A DNA stretch of 64,000 bases from Bacteroidota bacterium (GCA_029564935.1 JAKQPD010000159.1:20004-84003), one strand, 5' to 3'. Shown: positions 46,526-57,444, counted from the stretch's first letter. A program made the numbers and translations. Notes: generated by a model not told the origin, from the sequence alone.

Positions 46526-46999
46526 ATGAGAATAGTAATGTTACAAACCGGAAAGACCAGCGAGGGTTATATAAACGAAGGAATTGATCTTTATTCCGCC
46601 CGGATAAATAGAAGTACGGCTTTTGAGATCATTACTTTGCCGGATGTAAAAAATGCCCGTAATATGCCGGAGCAGGAGCTTAAGGAGAAAGAAGGGAAGA
46701 AGATCCTCGAATCATTAAAGGAAGGAGACTATACTGTTCTTCTCGATGAAAAGGGGAAAGAATTCCGGACTGTTGAATTTGCGTCATGGCTTGCGAACCG
46801 CTTCATACAACCAGGGAAAAGATTAGTGTTTATTGTCGGCGGGGCATGGGGATTTCCGGATGAATTATATCAGAAAGCCGATATGAAGCTCTCTCTGTCA
46901 AAAATGACATTTCCGCACCAGCTGGTACGGCTGATTTTTATTGAACAGCTTTACAGGGCATTATCCATAATAAAGGGATCACCCTATCACCATGAATAA
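46526..46999 (+). CDS. rlmH: 23S rRNA (pseudouridine1915-N3)-methyltransferase RlmH
   Basis: SPOUT-class methyltransferase acting on pseudouridine 1915 in helix 69 of the 23S rRNA. The 157 residues match the family length. The C-terminal knot region is visible: LDEKGKEFRTVEFA, VFIVGGAWGFPDELY (SAM binding), LSLSKMTFPHQLVRLIFIEQLYRA and the terminal HHE. The histidine kinase gene begins 15 bp later, but rlmH probably has its own promoter. Confidence 0.95.
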   Translation: MRIVMLQTGKTSEGYINEGIDLYSARINRSTAFEIITLPDVKNARNMPEQELKEKEGKKILESLKEGDYTVLLDEKGKEFRTVEFASWLANRFIQPGKRLVFIVGGAWGFPDELYQKADMKLSLSKMTFPHQLVRLIFIEQLYRALSIIKGSPYHHE

Positions 47000-47014
47000 A
47001 GGGCATATTAAGTT

Positions 47015-50000
47015 ATGAAAGAAAAAAGGAGAAGGTTAATAATATTTATAATTGCTGTTGCCCTGGGATTGGCTGCCTTAGTGACCCAGTCGGTTTACCG
47101 GAGCGCTGTTGAAACAGGTTTCAGGACACGCAGGTTCACCAGGATCCTTCACGAGAAGGAAAGGATTATGGCTTCCTGTCTTAATGACCTGAAGCTCATT
47201 ATGAGCAGGGGAGAACCTCACGGATCAGCTGGTGAAAATAAAATATTTACAACAGCATCCGAAAATGATATCACTATACTTCAGTATATCGACAGAAAGC
47301 TTATTCACTGGTCAGATAATAAGTTTGATGTACCCGTACTCCTGCAGGACGATTCTTTATTTGCCCGTCCGCTTATCTTCCTTCAGAACGGTTGGTTCAT
47401 ACCTCAGACAATTGTCTCGGGAAATGAAAGAATAATCGGATTACTCAGATTAAGAACAGATTATGGTTTTGAAAATGATATTGTCAGGAATGGTTTCGGA
47501 AAAGATTACGGGCTGTCTCCCGATGTTCAGTTCAGTACCAGGTTATCGGATGATGGTAATAATGTATATAACAGCAAAGGGGACTTCCTTTTTTCACTGG
47601 TTTTCCCTGTATCCGAAAGTAATAACCATTATATATTAATTCCGCTCATTTTATGGGCAGCCTTTTTCCTGGTTATAATCCTTCTTGTAACAGAAGGTGT
47701 AAAAATGCTGGCTGCATCAGGAAAAAATTCTGCCGGCATTTTAACAGGATTCCTGATCTTTTCTTTGATATATATGTTTATTCTTCTGGTCAGGCAGCCT
47801 TCTGTCATATCCGGCACTGAACTCTTTTCGCCTTATGTTTTCTCACTGAACAGTTTCATCCCTTCCCTGGGGCATTTTATGATACTAAGCATTCTTGCCG
47901 GTGTTTTTGCATATATATTTTATGTGTATTTCCCGTTAAGTGATACAAATTCCGGAGAAGAATTTACCTCATCAATAATCTTTACTTCATTGTTCATTGC
48001 AGGGGCGTTCATTATCTGTATGTTCCATATAATCTTCGGGAAGCTTGTTTCCAATTCCAACATAAATTTTGAAACCTACAAGGTGCTGGATCTGAGCTTA
48101 TACAGTGCCGCAGGTTATACTTCCGTAATCTTTTTCCTGCTTCTGCCTGCATTGTTTGTAGCTAAAGCATTCCGGATCGCCGGCCGGGTAACTATTCGAA
48201 GGATCATAATCCCGGTAATTGTATCGCTCGGACTTATTGCTGCTATACTTTACCGTGAACCACTCACAATGGCGGCTCTGATATTCCTCTGGGCAGGCAT
48301 GATCTTCATTGGATGGTTCTCAGTTGCCAGGAAACCGGGGAAACTGAGCCTTTCGGTTCTGGCGTCCCTGATACTGGGTATATATGCATTGGTCATGATT
48401 ACAGTATATTCTGAAAAAAAGACTAATGAGAACCTTAAAATACAGGCTTTGTCGTTTTCAACCGAGAATGATCCTGAAGCAGAACATCTTCTTCTTGATA
48501 TGTGGCCCGTTCTCAGATCAGATACCCTTCTGGCATCAATGATGGATGTTGAACTGTTCGAACGCTCCGACTTCAATGAGATATCAGCATATCTCAATAC
48601 AACATACTTCACCGGTTACTGGGGTAACTTCAATATAAATTTCTATCTGTGCCGGCAGGGGCAGTTACTTAAAGTAGGACCTGGAGACGATGATTTCAGG
48701 GACTGCTATACTTTCTTTGGAGAGAGAATTGATAAGTACGGTCAGCTGCTTACAGGAACCGATTTCTATTTTATTGACAACCAGGGAGCAAGACCTTATT
48801 ATATAGGCAGGCTCTTTTTTAATACCTCCCATAATAACACTAACGGACTTTTTATAGAACTGTATGGTGATATTAACGTATTTCAGCCGGGTTATTCGGA
48901 ATTATTGCTCGATAAAAGATTCCACGGATATGCCGATATGAAATATTATTCTTTCGCAAAATATATTAACGGGTCCGTTGTTCTCAATTACGGTGAATTC
49001 CCATATAACAAGGCTGATGACGAGTATGTTGATGAAAATACAGATTACAGGATATTTGTTGATGAAAAATTCAGGCATATACTTTACAGGAACGGCAATG
49101 CAACAGTAATAATCAGCCGTCCGGTATTGAATGCAGGCAATCTTATAATATCCTTCGCTTATCTTTTTGCCTTTACATTCCTGTTCATAAACCTTCTTCT
49201 TATATTATTTTTTCAACCTTCACTTAAAGGGATACTTGACCTTAATTTCAGGCAGAAGCTGCAGCTGTCGTTTGCTGCTATCCTCCTTTTTTCGTTCATT
49301 CTTGTTGGAAGTGTGGTTTCTTCACTGACAGTCAGGGAATTTCAATCTAACCATTATCAGAATATAAAGGAAAAGCTGAGTTCGATCTATATAGAATTGG
49401 AAAGTGAAATTTCGAACGAAAGACATCTCACCCCGAACTGGAGGAACAGCAATTATGCATCTCTGAATGAGCTTCTGATTAATCTGTCAAATATATTCAA
49501 TACCGATATTAATTTGTATGATATCAACGGATTTCTGATGGCTACCTCACGCCCTGAATTGTTCTTCCGCGATCTGGCAAGCCACAGGATGGATATGATG
49601 GCTTTCATGAATGTTGCCGATCTTACAAAAAGCCAGTATATCCAGACAGAAAGTGTGGGGAACATGAAATATATCTCAGCCTATGTGCCTTTTTACAATA
49701 CAGAGCGACATGTCCTTGCATATCTGAACCTTCCGTATTTCAGAATGCAGAGCCTTCTGACCAGGGAGATATCAAATCTGATCGTGGCAATAATAAACTT
49801 CACGCTGCTGATAATTGTTATAACCATGGCATTCGGGGTTTTCATCAGCGGAAGGTTAACCTCTCCTTTGTCTATGCTTAGTGAGGGCATGGCATCAGTA
49901 AAACTCGGGAAGAAGAGCGAACATCTGACATATAAGAGCAGTGATGAGATCGGGGAGTTGGTGAATCAATATAATATAATGGTAGATGAACTGGAGGAAA

Positions 50001-50737
50001 GTGCACAGAAGCTTGCCAATTCTGAAAGGGAATATGCATGGAGGGAGATGGCCAAGCAGATTGCCCATGAGATCAAAAATCCGCTTACTCCAATGAAGCT
50101 GAATGTTCAGCAGTTGCTCAAATCGTGGAAAGATAATATATCCGGTTTCGGCGAAAAGATCGAAAGTTTTGCTAAAAATCAGATAGAATATATTGACAAT
50201 CTCTCTAATATAGCTTCCGCGTTCTCATCATTTGCTAAAATGCCGGGAACAAATCCACTCGAAGTCGATCTTCTTGAGCAGATAAAGACCACACTTGAAC
50301 TTTTCAGGAATGCGGATAATATAACCTTTGAGGTCAGCTGGCCGGCTGAAAGGAATGTTTTTATTTATGCTGACAAGGAACACCTGAACGGGATCTTTTC
50401 CAATCTGCTTAAAAACAGCATTCAGGCTATTCCTCCCGAAAGAAAGGGACTGATCCGGGTTGGCCTGAGGGTAGACAGGGACCATGTTACTGTGTCGGTT
50501 TCAGATAACGGGACAGGTATCCCGGAAGCCCTTAAAAAGAGAATGTTCACTCCTAATTTTACTACAAAATCCTCCGGAACCGGGCTTGGCTTATCTATTG
50601 TCAGAAAATATGTGGAAGGCGCCGGTGGCAGGGTATGGTTCGAATCCGAGCCTGACAGGGGTACTTCCTTCTTTGTGGAATTCCCTTTGATATATACTGT
50701 TGAAAACCCGGGAGAACCTTTTTCAGACCAACCTTGA
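47015..50737 (+). CDS. Large multi-span sensor histidine kinase (NtrY-like)
   Basis: The 1240-residue protein has an N-terminal helix (about 7-27), a periplasmic or outward domain, about ten further hydrophobic helices (200-480), a second extracytoplasmic region (about 490-710), then helices near 715-735, 755-775 and 930-955. A HAMP domain (about 955-1005) is followed by HisKA with the phosphoacceptor His near 1018 in QIAHEIKNPLTPMKL, and a HATPase domain with NSIQAIPPE, DNGTGIPE and TGLGLSIVRKYV. H-box NPLTPMKL and the HAMP arrangement resemble NtrY. No receiver domain and no response-regulator gene is nearby, so it is an orphan here. The next gene starts 45 bp later. Confidence 0.9.
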   Translation: MKEKRRRLIIFIIAVALGLAALVTQSVYRSAVETGFRTRRFTRILHEKERIMASCLNDLKLIMSRGEPHGSAGENKIFTTASENDITILQYIDRKLIHWSDNKFDVPVLLQDDSLFARPLIFLQNGWFIPQTIVSGNERIIGLLRLRTDYGFENDIVRNGFGKDYGLSPDVQFSTRLSDDGNNVYNSKGDFLFSLVFPVSESNNHYILIPLILWAAFFLVIILLVTEGVKMLAASGKNSAGILTGFLIFSLIYMFILLVRQPSVISGTELFSPYVFSLNSFIPSLGHFMILSILAGVFAYIFYVYFPLSDTNSGEEFTSSIIFTSLFIAGAFIICMFHIIFGKLVSNSNINFETYKVLDLSLYSAAGYTSVIFFLLLPALFVAKAFRIAGRVTIRRIIIPVIVSLGLIAAILYREPLTMAALIFLWAGMIFIGWFSVARKPGKLSLSVLASLILGIYALVMITVYSEKKTNENLKIQALSFSTENDPEAEHLLLDMWPVLRSDTLLASMMDVELFERSDFNEISAYLNTTYFTGYWGNFNINFYLCRQGQLLKVGPGDDDFRDCYTFFGERIDKYGQLLTGTDFYFIDNQGARPYYIGRLFFNTSHNNTNGLFIELYGDINVFQPGYSELLLDKRFHGYADMKYYSFAKYINGSVVLNYGEFPYNKADDEYVDENTDYRIFVDEKFRHILYRNGNATVIISRPVLNAGNLIISFAYLFAFTFLFINLLLILFFQPSLKGILDLNFRQKLQLSFAAILLFSFILVGSVVSSLTVREFQSNHYQNIKEKLSSIYIELESEISNERHLTPNWRNSNYASLNELLINLSNIFNTDINLYDINGFLMATSRPELFFRDLASHRMDMMAFMNVADLTKSQYIQTESVGNMKYISAYVPFYNTERHVLAYLNLPYFRMQSLLTREISNLIVAIINFTLLIIVITMAFGVFISGRLTSPLSMLSEGMASVKLGKKSEHLTYKSSDEIGELVNQYNIMVDELEESAQKLANSEREYAWREMAKQIAHEIKNPLTPMKLNVQQLLKSWKDNISGFGEKIESFAKNQIEYIDNLSNIASAFSSFAKMPGTNPLEVDLLEQIKTTLELFRNADNITFEVSWPAERNVFIYADKEHLNGIFSNLLKNSIQAIPPERKGLIRVGLRVDRDHVTVSVSDNGTGIPEALKKRMFTPNFTTKSSGTGLGLSIVRKYVEGAGGRVWFESEPDRGTSFFVEFPLIYTVENPGEPFSDQP

Positions 50738-50782
50738 ATAATCGGATTATTTGATTATATTAGCGGTTGATAAAAGGACTTG

Positions 50783-53700
50783 ATGACGGGAAAGTTGTCA
50801 AAGGATATTAAATATCTAATAATTAGTATTTTACTTATTTCTGCATTTGCCGGGTCTTTATTTTCGCAAACGAAAATCGGCGGTATAATAAATAAGTATG
50901 GCAGGGTAACCTCATTGGGTACTGATTTTGTAATAGTATCCGATGAGGCTCAGTTTGATCAGTTCAGTCAGGGTGATACTGTACTGCTGATGCAGATGAA
51001 AGGAGCAAGGATCTATGGTTACGAAGATCTGACTTACGGAACAGCTTATACATCTTATGGCCGGCCAGGCAGACATGAATTTCTTACAATTCTTTCGGTT
51101 GACGATGCCCTGAATAAAATTGTATTCAGGAATGAAATTGATAACTCTGATTTTGATATTGAGAGCGGACTTCAGATAATAAGAGTTCCGTCATATAACT
51201 CAGCTGTTGTGAATTCTGTGCTTACGTGTCAGCCTTGGGACAGTGTAACAAAGACCGGTGGTGTGCTGGTACTGATAACTGGAAGAACCCTTTCGCTGAA
51301 TGCAAATATAGATGTATCGGGCAGGGGTTTTAAAGGAGGTGCTGTGACTCTGGGGAAAGGCATCTGCATAAGTACCAATGCTGCCAAGCTTGATAAATTT
51401 ACTTATTCAGCCTTATCTGACAGTTCAGGATTCAAGGGAGAAGGGCTTACGGTAAGAGTTAGTAAGGGATTACCTCCCTATCTTTCGGTTTACCCCTTGT
51501 TTGCCAAAGGAAAAGGCGCCAACTTCACGGGTGGTGGAGGTGGTAACGGAAGATTCTCAGGAGGAGGTGGCGGATCAAATTATGGAGCCGGAGGACTTGG
51601 CGGGTGGGAATCATCAGCATGTTTGCCACCCAATACCGGCGGGGAAGGTGGCAAGGATGTAGTAAGCACCGGACTTAATGGCGGTTTGTTTCCTGGCGGC
51701 GGTGGCGGATCATCGACTTATCTCGCAGGTGGAACCCCGTCACCCGGAGGCAATGGCGGAGGAATAGTGATACTTCTCTGCGACACTCTCAAAGGTAATA
51801 ATTACAGCATCCTTGCTGATGGAATGCATCCGGGTACAGCGACAGGTGAAGCCGGTTCCGGAGGAGGAGGAGGGGGAGGAAGTATAGCATTGTACCTTCA
51901 GAATTATTCTCCTGTTCCTGCAGAATCAGCACTTACAATTGCAGCCAGGGGCGGACAGGGAGGTAACAATCTTCAGAATTCGGGCAATGGTGGAGGTGGC
52001 GGAGGAGGACTGGTAGTCACAAACAGTATCATACCACCTGCAAATGTGATCAGATCAGTCACCGGCGGTGCAATCGGAACAAGGCAGATAGGTACAGGTA
52101 GTGCCACAACCGGAATGAACGGTGTTTCCCAGACTGACTTTGTACCATTGCTTAACGGATTCCTGTTTAATTCTATCAGATCGTCAGTAACAGGAACCCA
52201 GATCGATTCAATCTGTTCAAATGACATTCCCAAACCTGTAACAGGAACATCCCCTGTGGGAGGATCCGGTTCATATCAGTACATCTGGCAGAAGAGTTAT
52301 AATCTTTCAAGTCTTCCGGTTGTTATAGGCACTGCAGTTACAAAGGATTATACACCCTCGGCAATGGAAACCGATACATTCTGGGTAAGAAGAATAATCA
52401 AGGACCTGGGCACCAGCCTGACAGATACAAGCAAGTGGGTAAAGATAATTGTACAACCGGCGATCACAGGCAATCTTGTAGGAAAGGATACTACAATATG
52501 CTACAATCAGAATCCTTTTCTTCTTGAACCACTGAATTCAGGACCATCAAACGGTAACGGAATTTATCAGTACCAGTGGAAACAGAATTATGACAATACC
52601 AGCTGGACAACTTCTCCCAATGCAACGGGATCAGTATCAGTTCAGGATTCGTTTGATCCTCCTGCACTGGCTGCAACAACATATTTCAGGCGTGTAGTAA
52701 CATCAGGCCGTTGTGTTGATACCGGACCGACGGTGACAGTAACAGTTTTACCGTCTATTACAGGGAATATAACTGCCCGGCCCGATTCAGTTATATGTGA
52801 GGGAATGCTTTTCAATACTCTGGGAGCAACGTCTGCAGCAGGCGGAACGGGAGCTTATCTGTACCAGTGGCAGGACAGTACTGAAACCACAGGTACCTGG
52901 CAGCCGGCTTCGGGAGTAAACAATACTGCGACACATTTACCTGATACTTCGAAGTTCTCACTTGATGAGAAGAGATATTTCAGAAGGGTCATTTTCTCAG
53001 GACCATACAATGTCTGTAAAAACACATCCTCTCCTATACAGCTTACGAGGTATTTTAAGATAGAGAACAATAACATATCATCAGATAATACTATTTGTGC
53101 GGGAACTGTTCCGGCAGTCATTACCGGCAGCGAACCCTTAAAAGGATCGGGAGTTTACACTTATATTTGGCAGGATAGTTCCCAGACTGCAACATGGACT
53201 ACCCGATCATCCTCATTATCTCCTTATGCTCCTCCTGCACTCTCTGATTCGGTATGGTACAGACGTATTGTGAATTCTTCAAAGTGCAGCGATACAAGCA
53301 AGCTGGTTGTAATTAATGTTCACGCTCCGGTAAGTAATAATACAATCGGTCTTATATCCGGACCTGCACCCGATACGACCCTTTGCAGCGGGTCGGTCCC
53401 GAATAAGATAATTGAGACTGTTAAACCTGTGGGGGGGACTAATATTCCCGGAGATTATGCTTATCAATGGTTCTCCTCGGCTGACAATGTAAATTACACG
53501 CCGGTAACTGTTACCGGTACGCTGGCTGACTACCAGCCGGCTGCTGCTGTCGCCTCTCTGTATTACCGGAGGCGGGTTACTTCCGGTTTGTGTTCATCAG
53601 AAAGCAATTCAATCAGAATTAATGTTTTACCATCTATTTCAAATAATGTTATCACCCCTGATAAACCGGCTGTTTGCTATAATTCTGTTCCCGGGCAGAT

Positions 53701-55012
53701 TACCGGGACCCCTCTTTCCGGAGGTACCGGGTCTTCTCAGATCTGGTTATGGCAGGACAGTATTTCAGGTGCAACCTGGGCAGATATCTCCGGTAGCAAC
53801 GTGCAGAATTACACTCCTTCAGCAGGACTGACAAAGAAGACATGGTACAGGAGAATCATCAAATCGGGACCTAATGACTGCTGTATTGACACATCAGAAA
53901 TTAAGATAATAGATATCAATCCGTTGCCGACAGGCACCATAGTATCGGTTGCTGACACAACAATGTGCAGCGGTTCTTCATTAAGTATGAAGGTACATCT
54001 GACAGGCGCTCCCGGCTGGATTGTGACATTTAACGAAAATACGGTCAAGGTCCCCGTCACTGGTGTTACTTCGGCTGACCCCATTTTAAAACTGACACCT
54101 TCCGCAACAGGTCCTTCAACTGTAATCAATTATTCTCTTGCATCAGTCGAGGACCGGAACGGCTGTTCCGCAACATCCCTTACAGGTACACGTAAAGCTA
54201 CCGTCTACAGGGTACCTGATGCAAATGCCGGTCCCGATGCGGAAGTATGCGGCCCTCAGGTCACACTGGCTGCAATTCCAAGTGATGGTACGGGTCTGTG
54301 GTCATTTCCACCTCAGGTTCTGGAATCTGTACCTGCAGCTTACAATACAAAAGTTAAAATTGATTCATCATTTAATTCAGCCGCTGTTACATATAAGTTT
54401 TACTGGGAGGAGAAAAACTGGTTGTGCTCCGATAAAGACTCGGTCACAATTACTTTCTTTAACCGGGTCGAAGCAATTGATGCAGGTCGCGACACTTCAA
54501 TCATGTCATTCGATTATATAACGGGATTAAAAGGTTCATTGCCACTCCAGCATGAAACGGGAGAGTGGAGCATGGTATCAGGAGCCGGGGACTTCGATAA
54601 TAAGAATTCAAATGAAACATTTGTCAGGAACATCGGCCTCGGATTGAATACTTATAAGTGGACAATAACGAACGGGAAATGCATTCTGGATGACATTGTG
54701 AATATAAATGTATTATCACTTGTGATCCCCGGAGGGATTTCTCCAAATAGCGATAATATTAATGATTCACTGATCATTAACGGACTTGACCTGACCAACC
54801 AGGTCGTTGAACTTAAAATTGTTAACGGTACAGGCACTCAGGTCTTTTCAACTTCAAACGGTAACGGAAACAGCTGGAAGAACTGGGATGGCAGGAATTC
54901 TTCGGGTGTTGAACTGCCTGAAGGAACATATTATTATCTTCTGAAAGTCACTTCATCAAAGACCGGACTTGTTGTCCCGAAGAGCGGATTTATAATTCTG
55001 AGAAGAAAATGA
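50783..55012 (+). CDS. Giant T9SS type-B cargo protein (gliding motility-associated C-terminal domain)
   Basis: The 1409-residue protein has a signal peptide (about 1-29, ending LFSQ). A first domain of about 200 residues comes before a glycine-rich region (about 250-420) with runs of G such as TGGGGGNGRF and EAGSGGGGGGGS. Six Ig/PKD-like repeats of about 95 residues follow (about 470-1010), each beginning with a D-x-x-x-C motif and P-x-x-I-T-G, then Y-x-W-Q. The C-terminal domain (about 1310-1409) reads VIPGGISPNSDNINDSL ... GTYYYLLKVTSS, the CHU_C/type-B sorting signal. It would be exported by the type IX system and attached at or released from the surface. RBS AAAAGGA precedes ATG 50783. 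Confidence 0.9.
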   Translation: MTGKLSKDIKYLIISILLISAFAGSLFSQTKIGGIINKYGRVTSLGTDFVIVSDEAQFDQFSQGDTVLLMQMKGARIYGYEDLTYGTAYTSYGRPGRHEFLTILSVDDALNKIVFRNEIDNSDFDIESGLQIIRVPSYNSAVVNSVLTCQPWDSVTKTGGVLVLITGRTLSLNANIDVSGRGFKGGAVTLGKGICISTNAAKLDKFTYSALSDSSGFKGEGLTVRVSKGLPPYLSVYPLFAKGKGANFTGGGGGNGRFSGGGGGSNYGAGGLGGWESSACLPPNTGGEGGKDVVSTGLNGGLFPGGGGGSSTYLAGGTPSPGGNGGGIVILLCDTLKGNNYSILADGMHPGTATGEAGSGGGGGGGSIALYLQNYSPVPAESALTIAARGGQGGNNLQNSGNGGGGGGGLVVTNSIIPPANVIRSVTGGAIGTRQIGTGSATTGMNGVSQTDFVPLLNGFLFNSIRSSVTGTQIDSICSNDIPKPVTGTSPVGGSGSYQYIWQKSYNLSSLPVVIGTAVTKDYTPSAMETDTFWVRRIIKDLGTSLTDTSKWVKIIVQPAITGNLVGKDTTICYNQNPFLLEPLNSGPSNGNGIYQYQWKQNYDNTSWTTSPNATGSVSVQDSFDPPALAATTYFRRVVTSGRCVDTGPTVTVTVLPSITGNITARPDSVICEGMLFNTLGATSAAGGTGAYLYQWQDSTETTGTWQPASGVNNTATHLPDTSKFSLDEKRYFRRVIFSGPYNVCKNTSSPIQLTRYFKIENNNISSDNTICAGTVPAVITGSEPLKGSGVYTYIWQDSSQTATWTTRSSSLSPYAPPALSDSVWYRRIVNSSKCSDTSKLVVINVHAPVSNNTIGLISGPAPDTTLCSGSVPNKIIETVKPVGGTNIPGDYAYQWFSSADNVNYTPVTVTGTLADYQPAAAVASLYYRRRVTSGLCSSESNSIRINVLPSISNNVITPDKPAVCYNSVPGQITGTPLSGGTGSSQIWLWQDSISGATWADISGSNVQNYTPSAGLTKKTWYRRIIKSGPNDCCIDTSEIKIIDINPLPTGTIVSVADTTMCSGSSLSMKVHLTGAPGWIVTFNENTVKVPVTGVTSADPILKLTPSATGPSTVINYSLASVEDRNGCSATSLTGTRKATVYRVPDANAGPDAEVCGPQVTLAAIPSDGTGLWSFPPQVLESVPAAYNTKVKIDSSFNSAAVTYKFYWEEKNWLCSDKDSVTITFFNRVEAIDAGRDTSIMSFDYITGLKGSLPLQHETGEWSMVSGAGDFDNKNSNETFVRNIGLGLNTYKWTITNGKCILDDIVNINVLSLVIPGGISPNSDNINDSLIINGLDLTNQVVELKIVNGTGTQVFSTSNGNGNSWKNWDGRNSSGVELPEGTYYYLLKVTSSKTGLVVPKSGFIILRRK

Positions 55013-55045
55013 ACAATGTAATCTGGTTAAACCGGCAGGATTAAG

Positions 55046-56008
55046 ATGAGCAGAGTAAGAACCATATTGCTGATCTTCATTTGTTTGTTACCGAAATTCT
55101 CCTCCGGGCAATCTGATCCTGATTCAGCAAGGATAAGTATCGGATATCCTGTCTATAGCCAGTATCTTCATAACGGACTTATGATCAATCCGGCTTATGC
55201 CGGTTCACGCGATGCTCTCAGTACTGTTTTATCATACAGGATGCAATGGATGGGAATTCCTGATGCTCCCAGAACCGAGTCATTCTCACTGCATTCACCA
55301 ATGAAGAACGATAAGGTGGCCCTGGGTCTTAAGGCCGGGTTCATGCAGTACGGCGTGACAAGGTCACAAAGCATATATGCAGTTTATGCCTATCATATAA
55401 GAATGGCAAGGGGAAAGATATCACTCGGACTACAGGCGGGGGCAGATCTGTCAAATTCAGATTACACAGGTATCCCCGGAATAACACGGCCTGATCCGGT
55501 TTTCCCCGATAATGACAAATCATATGTATTTCCCAATGCAGGAGCGGGTGTATATTATTTCAGCGATAAGCTATTTGCCGGATTTTCAGTACCATCCTTT
55601 CTCTTTTACAGGAATACCGGAAACGGGAATGTCCAGGCATATCATTCCTTCAGCGAATATAATTTTATAATATCGGCCGGAGCCCTTATAAATTTTTCAT
55701 CTGAATTTAAATTCAAACCATCAGTACTGATTGATTATTCAATGAATAAAGTAAATCATATTAACCAGTTTGATATAAACGCAAATTTTATTTTTGCCGA
55801 CCTGATATGGGCAGGGGCATCATGGAGGACCTCTGAACAGGTGGTAGTGGGGCATATACAGGTGCAGATCAATCAGCAGCTTATGCTTGGAGTGTCTTAC
55901 GACTATCCTGTCGGAAGGATGAATTCTTACTCTAAAGGTTCCAGCGAGTTTATTTTACGGTATGAATTCGGGTCGAGAGTAAGTGCTGCCAACCCGAAGT
56001 ATTTCTAG
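55046..56008 (+). CDS. PorP/SprF-family outer-membrane protein
   Basis: The 320-residue protein has a signal peptide (about 1-22, ending SSGQ) and a beta-rich remainder typical of the PorP/SprF family: IGYPVYSQYLHNGLMINPAYAGSRDALS, RMQWMGIPDAP, then strands with YAYHIRM, AGVYYFSDKLFAGFSVPSF and YDYPVGRMNSYSKGSSEFILRYEF. Members act with T9SS type-B cargoes, for example SprF for SprB. Position 33 bp after a type-B cargo gene strongly suggests a dedicated pair. The motif strings are quoted in parts. Confidence 0.9.
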   Translation: MSRVRTILLIFICLLPKFSSGQSDPDSARISIGYPVYSQYLHNGLMINPAYAGSRDALSTVLSYRMQWMGIPDAPRTESFSLHSPMKNDKVALGLKAGFMQYGVTRSQSIYAVYAYHIRMARGKISLGLQAGADLSNSDYTGIPGITRPDPVFPDNDKSYVFPNAGAGVYYFSDKLFAGFSVPSFLFYRNTGNGNVQAYHSFSEYNFIISAGALINFSSEFKFKPSVLIDYSMNKVNHINQFDINANFIFADLIWAGASWRTSEQVVVGHIQVQINQQLMLGVSYDYPVGRMNSYSKGSSEFILRYEFGSRVSAANPKYF

Positions 56009-56010
56009 GT

Positions 56011-57444
56011 ATGTTAAGGAGAATATTACATATTGCATGCGTTGTAGTTCTGATCACAGGTTTCGATACAAGCCAGGCACAGCAGCCACCAGTTTTCAGC
56101 GTCACAAAAATGTCGTTCAGCGATCCTGTTTTCAGCGAAATATCTCCGGTGATTATAAAGGATGGCATCGTATTCTGCTCCGACAGAAGGTTCAGTTCAC
56201 TGAGGGACAGAAAATCTTTTGAAGGGAACCGTATATATAATATTTATATGGCTCAGAGAAAAGATACATCAGAATACGCCAGACCCGTTATGCTCAGGAG
56301 TGAAAGAAGTGAACTTTTTAATAATGGCCCTCTGAGTTTTGCAGGTGACGGTAAAACGGTGTTCTTTACAAGTGAGGTTGAAACAGGAGCTGTCACAAAA
56401 AAACGGAAATTTAAGAACCATAGTGGAATATTTACTGCTGAACTGTCGGGCAATGAACTGGTTTCCCTTGTCCCTTTCCCCTACAACAGTAATGACTATA
56501 ATATTGCTCAGCCATCCGTAAGTGCAGATGGAAAGTATCTTTATTTTGCTTCCGACATGCCCGGCGGACAGGGAGGATCAGATATTTACTTCTGTGAAAA
56601 GGTCGGCGGGCAGTGGAGTAAACCAGTAAATCCGGGTACTGCTGTTAACAGTCCGGCCACCGAGAATTTTCCTTTTATTCATCCCTCGGGGAGGCTTTAC
56701 TTCTCTTCCGACCGGGCAGGAGGAACCGGCAAACTGGATGTTTATTATACATCATTCATACAGGGGAAATGGGATGATCCTGTCAAACTTCCGGAACCGA
56801 TAAACTCACCATCTGATGATTTTGCATTTGTGGCAGATGATGACCTCCGGGAAGGATTCTTTTCTTCGAACCGCAGAACAAATGATGATATTTACCGCTT
56901 TGCTTCAACGATCATCCGGAAGAGCGTCTGTGATACACTTGTTGAAAATAATTACTGTTATGAACTGATAGAGGAGAATGCAGTAAAGTTCGATACTATG
57001 CCTTTCCGTTATGAATGGAAATATGGCGACGGGAATAAGGGAATTGGTCCCTCGGTTATTTATTGTTATCCCGGACCAGGAAATTACCTTATTCAGCTTG
57101 ACGTTGTTAACCTGATAACCGGAGAAGTAATGTACAACGAAAAGACATATAATCTCGAGATTACCGATGTCGAACAACCCTATATTACTGTTGATGACAG
57201 AGTTATTGCAGGCAGCGGGATAAGGTTCAGTGCAGAAAAAACCAACCTGCCCGGATGGAAGATTGCAAGGTATTACTGGAATTTCGGGGATGAGACTGTG
57301 GCTACCGGAAAAGAAGTAAGTAAAACATTCATGAAACCCGGTACGTATAACGTGCAGCTTATTATAACGTCAGAACCCGAACCGGGGGGTATAATAAAGG
57401 AAGCATGCGTCTGCAGGAATATCGAGATCTTACCAGCACCATGA
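56011..57444 (+). CDS. PD40 beta-propeller and PKD-domain protein
   Basis: The 477-residue protein has a signal peptide (about 1-23, ending SQAQ) and WD40-like PD40 blades (about 35-300): SPVIIKDGIVFCSDR, LSFAGDGKTVFFTSE, PSVSADGKYLYFASD with DMPGGQGGSDIY, FIHPSGRLYFSSDRAGGTGKLDVYY. Two PKD-like domains follow, at about 320-390 (WKYGDGNKG) and 395-475 (YYWNFGDETVA, FMKPGTYNV). PorE, the T9SS periplasmic/outer-membrane peptidoglycan-linking protein, shares PD40 blades but also has an OmpA-like domain, which is absent here. It starts 2 bp after the PorP/SprF gene. Confidence 0.85.
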   Translation: MLRRILHIACVVVLITGFDTSQAQQPPVFSVTKMSFSDPVFSEISPVIIKDGIVFCSDRRFSSLRDRKSFEGNRIYNIYMAQRKDTSEYARPVMLRSERSELFNNGPLSFAGDGKTVFFTSEVETGAVTKKRKFKNHSGIFTAELSGNELVSLVPFPYNSNDYNIAQPSVSADGKYLYFASDMPGGQGGSDIYFCEKVGGQWSKPVNPGTAVNSPATENFPFIHPSGRLYFSSDRAGGTGKLDVYYTSFIQGKWDDPVKLPEPINSPSDDFAFVADDDLREGFFSSNRRTNDDIYRFASTIIRKSVCDTLVENNYCYELIEENAVKFDTMPFRYEWKYGDGNKGIGPSVIYCYPGPGNYLIQLDVVNLITGEVMYNEKTYNLEITDVEQPYITVDDRVIAGSGIRFSAEKTNLPGWKIARYYWNFGDETVATGKEVSKTFMKPGTYNVQLIITSEPEPGGIIKEACVCRNIEILPAP

